Source: an uncultured Collinsella sp.
GTDB taxonomy: Bacteria > Actinomycetota > Coriobacteriia > Coriobacteriales > Coriobacteriaceae
Direction: 5' to 3'
Assembly: GCA_902494625.1 (NCBI GenBank)
Contig: CABUUB010000026.1
Coordinates: 1 to 23,543 of the forward strand
DNA length: 23,543 nucleotides
Shown: positions 19,692-23,543 of the stretch, one piece after another
Layout of the letters: each line of letters starts with the position of its first letter
Position numbering within the stretch: position 1 is the stretch's first letter
Translations under genes and position numbers: made by a program
Notes under the pieces: model-generated
Seen by the model: the letters and a program-made list of their open reading frames with translations, nothing else
What the model was told of the DNA's origin: nothing
Databases searched by the model: none

Positions 19692-20280
19692 TCTGGGCCC
19701 ATGTCGGCACCGATCAATGCCCGCGCTGCTTCTGCTTGCGCTTCAGCTTCCGCTGCTCGAAGCACGTCGTCCGGGATTCCTCGCCAGAGGAGAACTGACC
19801 GTTCCTTGCGAAACCGCGAGACCAGCTATATCCGCTTGCTGCGGGCTTGCTTGAGCCAGTTCCTCTTGAAAGAGCCTATACCTCCGAAGAGCTTGTTGTA
19901 CGTCCCACCGTTCTCCTTGGCCTCGTACTTGACCAAGGCAAGTTCGATAGTGTAGAGGTAATCCGCCACTTGCTCGAGGCGGTAGTCGGTCATCGAGGTC
20001 TTGCGACGTCGGACGACCCCTTTTGAGAGGACCTTGCCCACCGAGTCGTCTCGCCCGCGGAACAGAAGGAGCGCATCCTCGCGACCTTCAGCGACCTGTG
20101 CTGCGAGATGGAGGGCTGCACCATCGCGCAGGGCCCTTTCCAAAGCGAAGTGTCGAGCCGAAGTGTTGAGCGTCGGCCCTGAATGTTCAATGGCCGTTGT
20201 TTTCTGCCCCTCAAGTGGTGAACTTCTCCTCGGGGCTGTTGATTCCCCCACGCGCCCCCTTCCGTTCTCTGTGTTCCCCT
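19692..20280. other. Region without an intact gene, probably decayed coding sequence
   Basis: Short coding-like pieces occur on both strands but none makes a family-length protein. The minus strand holds a 55-codon frame (19993-19826) that continues in phase past an amber codon to 19622. The plus strand holds a GC3-rich fragment, 20027-20182, whose product includes SPAEQKERILATFSDLCCEM. The hairpin at 19663-19691 lies inside the end of the minus frame. I cannot name the ancestral genes. Confidence 0.5.
19826..19993 (-). pseudogene. Short frame or gene remnant, 55 codons
   Basis: The translation starts MTDYRLEQVADYLYTIELAL and ends FKRNWLKQARSKRI, which reads like real protein. However, there is no ribosome-binding site before the ATG, and the same frame continues past the TAG at 19828-19826 for 67 codons (RFRKERSVLLWRGIPDDVLR and on) to a TAA at 19624-19622. 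Either the stop is a nonsense mutation in an older gene or the downstream part is non-coding. I do not recognise the family. Treat it as a probable remnant, although a functional small protein cannot be excluded. Confidence 0.35.
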
Positions 20281-20301
20281 TATACTCCTTGTACAAGGAG
20301 G
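20281..20301 (+). promoter_or_regulatory. -10 box and palindrome covering the ribosome-binding site
   Basis: TATACT (20281-20286) runs into the perfect 16-bp palindrome CTCCTTGTACAAGGAG (20285-20300), whose right arm is the AAGGAGG ribosome-binding site of the LevR-like gene. It could be an operator or an RNA hairpin that hides the site. Confidence 0.55.
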
Positions 20302-20310
20302 TAAGAAGTC

Positions 20311-23052
20311 ATGGACAAGACCGCACAGGACAGCTTGGCAAAGAAGCCCGTCGACATGAGGGACAGGATTCTCGAGCATCTCGAGGCCCTCACCTCTGCC
20401 GTCTCGCTCGACGACCTTGCCCGTCTGTCCACCTCCGACATCGCCGAGACGCTCATCATCTCCAGGAGCCTGGCGAGCCAGTACCTCAACGACCTTGTTC
20501 GCGCCGGCCTTGTGGTTAAGGTGGCGGGCAGGCCTGTCCGTTATTTTCATCGCCGCGCGTTCCAGAAGCGTTTTCAGGTAAAGCTCTCTGCAAGCGAGTA
20601 CGCCTCGCTCGCCGACCTCATCCAGGCGACGGGAATCGCCGATCACCGCGACTTCGCGCGTGCCGTGGGCTTCGACCTGAGCCTCAGCTCCGTTGTCGAG
20701 CAGTGCAAGGCTGCGGTTCAGTACCCTCCGTTTGGCCTACCCATCCTCTTGAGCGGCGGCGTGGGTGTCGGTAAGTCTTTCCTTTCTCGCCTTGTGTACG
20801 AGTACGGCAAGAACCAGGGTTTGCTGTCCCGCGACTCCTCCTATGTGCGCATCGACTGCGCCGGGGTCCCGGACGCCGCCTCGTTCAACGGGCTTCTTGA
20901 CGAGTCGATCGCGAAATCGCGCGGGGGTGTGGTTTTTGTCAACGGCATCGAGGCACTCTCTCCCTCTGCGATGGAGCACTGCCTTGCGACGGCCCTCGGG
21001 CTCGATGCCTCCCAGGATGCGCCGCGCGCTCGCCTCGTTCTTTCGACGACGCTTTCCGCCGATGACCTGAAGGTTTCCTCGGCCTACAGCAAAATGCCCA
21101 TCTGTGCCCGCGTCCCCTCACTCAAGGAGCGGACCCCCGAGGAGCGCGAGGATCTCATCTTGAGCTTCCTGCGCAGCGAGGGGTGCCGAATCGGTTCTGA
21201 TGTGAAGATCAGCCGCGGCGCATACCGTTGCCTCGTGAACGCGGACTTTTCCGATAACATCGCCGGCTTGCGCGCCTGCGTGACGAACTGCTGCGCCAAA
21301 GCGTTCCTCAATCGCGAGGGCGACTACGTCGTCGTTCGCCCGTATCTTCTTCCCAGCGGGCTCCTCTCCTCCGCGCAGATCGATCAACAGCCCGACGATG
21401 GCGTTCTGATCGACGCGTCCCTGGATGCCGCCGAGAGCACAGGGCCGGTCGAGCAGGCGCTCGATGCCCTGTGCTCTCTCGATGAGCGATTCTGCGCCGG
21501 GGAGCTCTCTGTCTCCGAGCTCGTCTCGCAAGCTGTCTCTGCTGTGCGCGGCGTTGAAGATCACTTGATCTTCGGCCGCGGCGTTACCTCCTCGAGGTCG
21601 CGCGCCTTCGAGCGCATCGTGGGCGCGGTCCTTGCCGACGCAGGCTCTTCTTATGGCATCGAGCTTTCGAGGAAGGTCGCTTTTCTACTGGCCCAGGAGA
21701 TTTGCCTGCAGTTGTGGCCGGGCATCGGCCTGGCTAAGCGAAAGTCTGCCTGTGCGGAGCAAATCTCCCATCTCCTCGGTGCCGTGACCTCCGAATTGCC
21801 GTTTGCCTCGAGCGTCTCCGATCAGGTCGCCGCAGACGTGGAAGGGGCGCTGGGAATCTCGCTCGATCACTTCACGAAGACGCTTCTGACGCTGTGCGTC
21901 GCATCGGAGTCTCGCGACGCGAAGGCTCTTCGAACGCTCTGCGTCATCTTGTCCCACGGCTACTCAACGGCGACGAGCATCGCCGACGCGGCGAACCGTA
22001 TGCTCGGCATGCATGTGTACGAGGCGGTCGACATGCCCTACGACCAGCAGCTGAAGGATATCGTCGGTCCGCTCCAGCGCCTCGTCGACCGCCATTCCTA
22101 CTGCACCGGGGTCGTGTTCCTCGTCGACATGGGCTCCTTGGAGGAGGCCTATAAGGCCCTCGAGAACGTTACCGACTCCACTATCGGCGTGGTGAACAAC
22201 GTCTCTACCGGTCTTGCGCTCGAGATCGGGGCCGGGCTGCTCGGCGGCAAGTCCATCGCCGAGGTTCTTGGCGATGCGACCGCCGCGTGCGTGACGCACT
22301 GCAAGGTGATCGAGCGCGTCAACCGTGAGGACGCCATCGTCTTCTGTTCCGAGTCCGGGGTCGACGCCGCGGAGAGGATACGCCAGCTCGTCTCGCAGAG
22401 CCTCCCGCGCACCATAGGCGCGCGACTGCTCACGAGGCCCTTCAAGCAGCTCGTCGCGAACGGGTCGAACGACGCCGTTTTCTCCGAGCACCGCGTCTGC
22501 GCCGTCATCGGCACGGGAGACCCCGGGGTCGCCTCCATCCCCTTCGTCGCCCTCGAGGACATCATGTCGACGGCGTCCGCCTCTAAGGTCGATGCCGTGT
22601 TCGGCAGGTGGCTTGACGCTTCCGAGCTCTCTTCTTTCCACGAGAAGCTGCTCTCGAACATGACGCTGCAGAACGTCATCCGCTCCATCACCATCCTCGA
22701 CCCGGAGCGGCTATTCCACGAGATCGAGAGCGCCGTGCACGAGCTTCAGCGCAGGACAGGCGAGAAGATCGGCAGCAACGCCATCATTGGGCTCTACGTC
22801 CACCTCTGCTGTCTCGTCGAGCGCCTTGTTACCAGAAACCCCATTGAGACCTACGTTGGCCAGGACCGCTTCGAGGAGGAGCGCGCCGATTTCATCGAGT
22901 CCTTCAGGCAGAGCTTCTCGAGCATCTCGACGCGCTATCGCGTAGAGGTTCCCGTAAGCGAGATCGCATATGTCTTCGACTACATAAGCGTGAGCGCCGC
23001 CCCGGCGCGAGAAGAGCGCCTCGGCTCCTCGGACCTCCTGCTCGACGAGTGA
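20311..23052 (+). CDS. LevR-like PTS-controlled transcription regulator, 913 aa
   Basis: LevR-type proteins sense sugar supply through PTS phosphorylation. Domain order: winged helix (15-90), AAA+ (140-340), a weak PRD-like helical region (380-530), EIIA-Man-like (about 543-665; H549 in LSHGYSTATS, then VVFLVDMG), EIIB-like (about 670-770; AVIGTGDPG, IPFVALEDIM) and PRD2 (780-890; H831 in LYVHLCCLVERL). The Walker A GGVGVGKS (149-156) is intact. The segment between Walker A and B is shortened and has no GAFTGA, and Walker B reads GGVVFVNGIE where a DE pair is expected. The first PRD lacks the usual histidine. It precedes a mannose-type IIB gene by 123 bp, its likely target. Sigma-54 use is therefore doubtful. 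Confidence 0.9.
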   Translation: MDKTAQDSLAKKPVDMRDRILEHLEALTSAVSLDDLARLSTSDIAETLIISRSLASQYLNDLVRAGLVVKVAGRPVRYFHRRAFQKRFQVKLSASEYASLADLIQATGIADHRDFARAVGFDLSLSSVVEQCKAAVQYPPFGLPILLSGGVGVGKSFLSRLVYEYGKNQGLLSRDSSYVRIDCAGVPDAASFNGLLDESIAKSRGGVVFVNGIEALSPSAMEHCLATALGLDASQDAPRARLVLSTTLSADDLKVSSAYSKMPICARVPSLKERTPEEREDLILSFLRSEGCRIGSDVKISRGAYRCLVNADFSDNIAGLRACVTNCCAKAFLNREGDYVVVRPYLLPSGLLSSAQIDQQPDDGVLIDASLDAAESTGPVEQALDALCSLDERFCAGELSVSELVSQAVSAVRGVEDHLIFGRGVTSSRSRAFERIVGAVLADAGSSYGIELSRKVAFLLAQEICLQLWPGIGLAKRKSACAEQISHLLGAVTSELPFASSVSDQVAADVEGALGISLDHFTKTLLTLCVASESRDAKALRTLCVILSHGYSTATSIADAANRMLGMHVYEAVDMPYDQQLKDIVGPLQRLVDRHSYCTGVVFLVDMGSLEEAYKALENVTDSTIGVVNNVSTGLALEIGAGLLGGKSIAEVLGDATAACVTHCKVIERVNREDAIVFCSESGVDAAERIRQLVSQSLPRTIGARLLTRPFKQLVANGSNDAVFSEHRVCAVIGTGDPGVASIPFVALEDIMSTASASKVDAVFGRWLDASELSSFHEKLLSNMTLQNVIRSITILDPERLFHEIESAVHELQRRTGEKIGSNAIIGLYVHLCCLVERLVTRNPIETYVGQDRFEEERADFIESFRQSFSSISTRYRVEVPVSEIAYVFDYISVSAAPAREERLGSSDLLLDE

Positions 23053-23175
23053 CCTTCCCCGCGCCGCCGCAAGCTGACTGCGCGTCCTCAATAATCCGAT
23101 AACCCCTTGCCCGGCGCGAATCCGGATAGCGCCGAGGCAGTACCGAACGTAAAACTTCATTTGATAGGAGCAAAC

Positions 23176-23543
23176 ATGAGTGTTGTTATGGCACGAATCG
23201 ACAATCGCCTGCTTCACGGCATCATCGTGACGCAGTGGGCCCCGGTGTCGGGCGCGACCCGAGTCATGGTCATCGACGACAAGGTCGCCGGCGACGAGGT
23301 CCTGAAGTCCACTATGAGGATGGCGCGCCCCGCGGGCATGGCCGTCTCGATCATCTCCGAGGAGACCGCGCTCAAGAACTTCGCGGCGGGCAAGTACGAC
23401 CGCGAGAAGGTCTTCGTCATCGCCAAGGAGCCCGAGACGATCCTTCACCTGGTCGAGTCGGGCGTCGAGCTCCCGTCGCTGATCGTCGGCGGCTCGCTCG
23501 TCAAGGAGGGCGGCGTCCAGCTCACCCAGCGCGCCTATGCCTC
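23176..23543 (+). CDS. PTS mannose/fructose/sorbose-family IIB component (partial)
   Basis: The first 122 codons are visible and the gene runs off the right edge. The start SVVMARIDNRLLHGIIVTQW carries the phosphorylated histidine H14 in RLLHG, the hallmark of mannose-family IIB proteins, which pass phosphate from IIA to the sugar. Later conserved segments include VMVIDDKVAGDE and SLIVGGSLVKEGG. ATAGGAG lies 7 bases before the ATG. The substrate cannot be told from IIB alone. IIC, IID and IIA genes are expected downstream. The 123 bp upstream contain no GG-N10-GC (-24/-12) motif by eye, in keeping with the unusual LevR-like activator. Confidence 0.93.
   Translation, partial: MSVVMARIDNRLLHGIIVTQWAPVSGATRVMVIDDKVAGDEVLKSTMRMARPAGMAVSIISEETALKNFAAGKYDREKVFVIAKEPETILHLVESGVELPSLIVGGSLVKEGGVQLTQRAYA

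Noticed and set aside
23053..23175. A sigma-54 promoter before the PTS IIB gene
   Set aside because: No GG-N10-GC spacing was found by eye on the plus strand, and the regulator lacks GAFTGA.
1..23543. CRISPR array, rRNA genes or transposase genes
   Set aside because: No regularly spaced repeats, no rRNA-like sequence and no transposase open frame were seen; the only recombinase is the serine integrase.

Overview
The window looks like the chromosome of a high-GC, anaerobic gut actinobacterium of the class Coriobacteriia, most like Collinsella. The evidence is GC-rich third codon positions, a lipid II amidation enzyme (MurT/GatD), iron-type alcohol and glycerol dehydrogenases, a large multi-cluster ferredoxin-like protein and mannose-family PTS genes with a LevR-type regulator. 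The genus is inferred from gene content and style, because no rRNA gene is present.

Positions 1-4420 are the right end of a prophage or prophage-like element whose left end lies outside the window. A leftward early operon (a Cro-like HTH protein, a 43-residue protein, an HTH plus zinc-ribbon protein, a one-helix membrane protein, two unknown proteins, a RusA-type resolvase and the first codons of one more gene) diverges from a rightward lysogeny operon (a small HTH repressor, an unknown 167-residue protein and a large serine recombinase). Between them lies a compact switch with three related 16-bp operators and two face-to-face promoters. The recombinase gene runs into the 3' end of a tRNA-Glu(UUC) gene, which is the probable attachment site.

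Positions 4455-8895 are a leftward chromosomal block: two coupled TPR-like proteins followed by a MurT-GatD fusion that should amidate D-glutamate of lipid II. Positions 9394-12982 hold three rightward iron-type dehydrogenases: an alcohol dehydrogenase with a structured leader, a glycerol dehydrogenase and a second GldA-like enzyme. They are followed by a four-cluster iron-sulfur protein, the YchF ATPase and a small DUF1648-like membrane protein. Next come a divergent pair (an unknown protein and an HTH regulator) around a perfect 24-bp palindrome, a type I asparaginase on the minus strand and GMP synthetase on the plus strand.

Positions 19630-20280 have no convincing intact gene and seem to be decayed sequence with a REP-like hairpin. 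The window ends with a LevR-like PTS regulator (913 aa), whose AAA+ domain lacks the sigma-54 contact loop, and the start of a mannose-family PTS IIB gene that it probably controls.

The most unusual items are the LevR-like regulator without GAFTGA or a normal Walker B, a serine recombinase sited at a tRNA gene, the fused MurT-GatD, and three intergenic hairpins that share an 11-nt loop while their stems differ.
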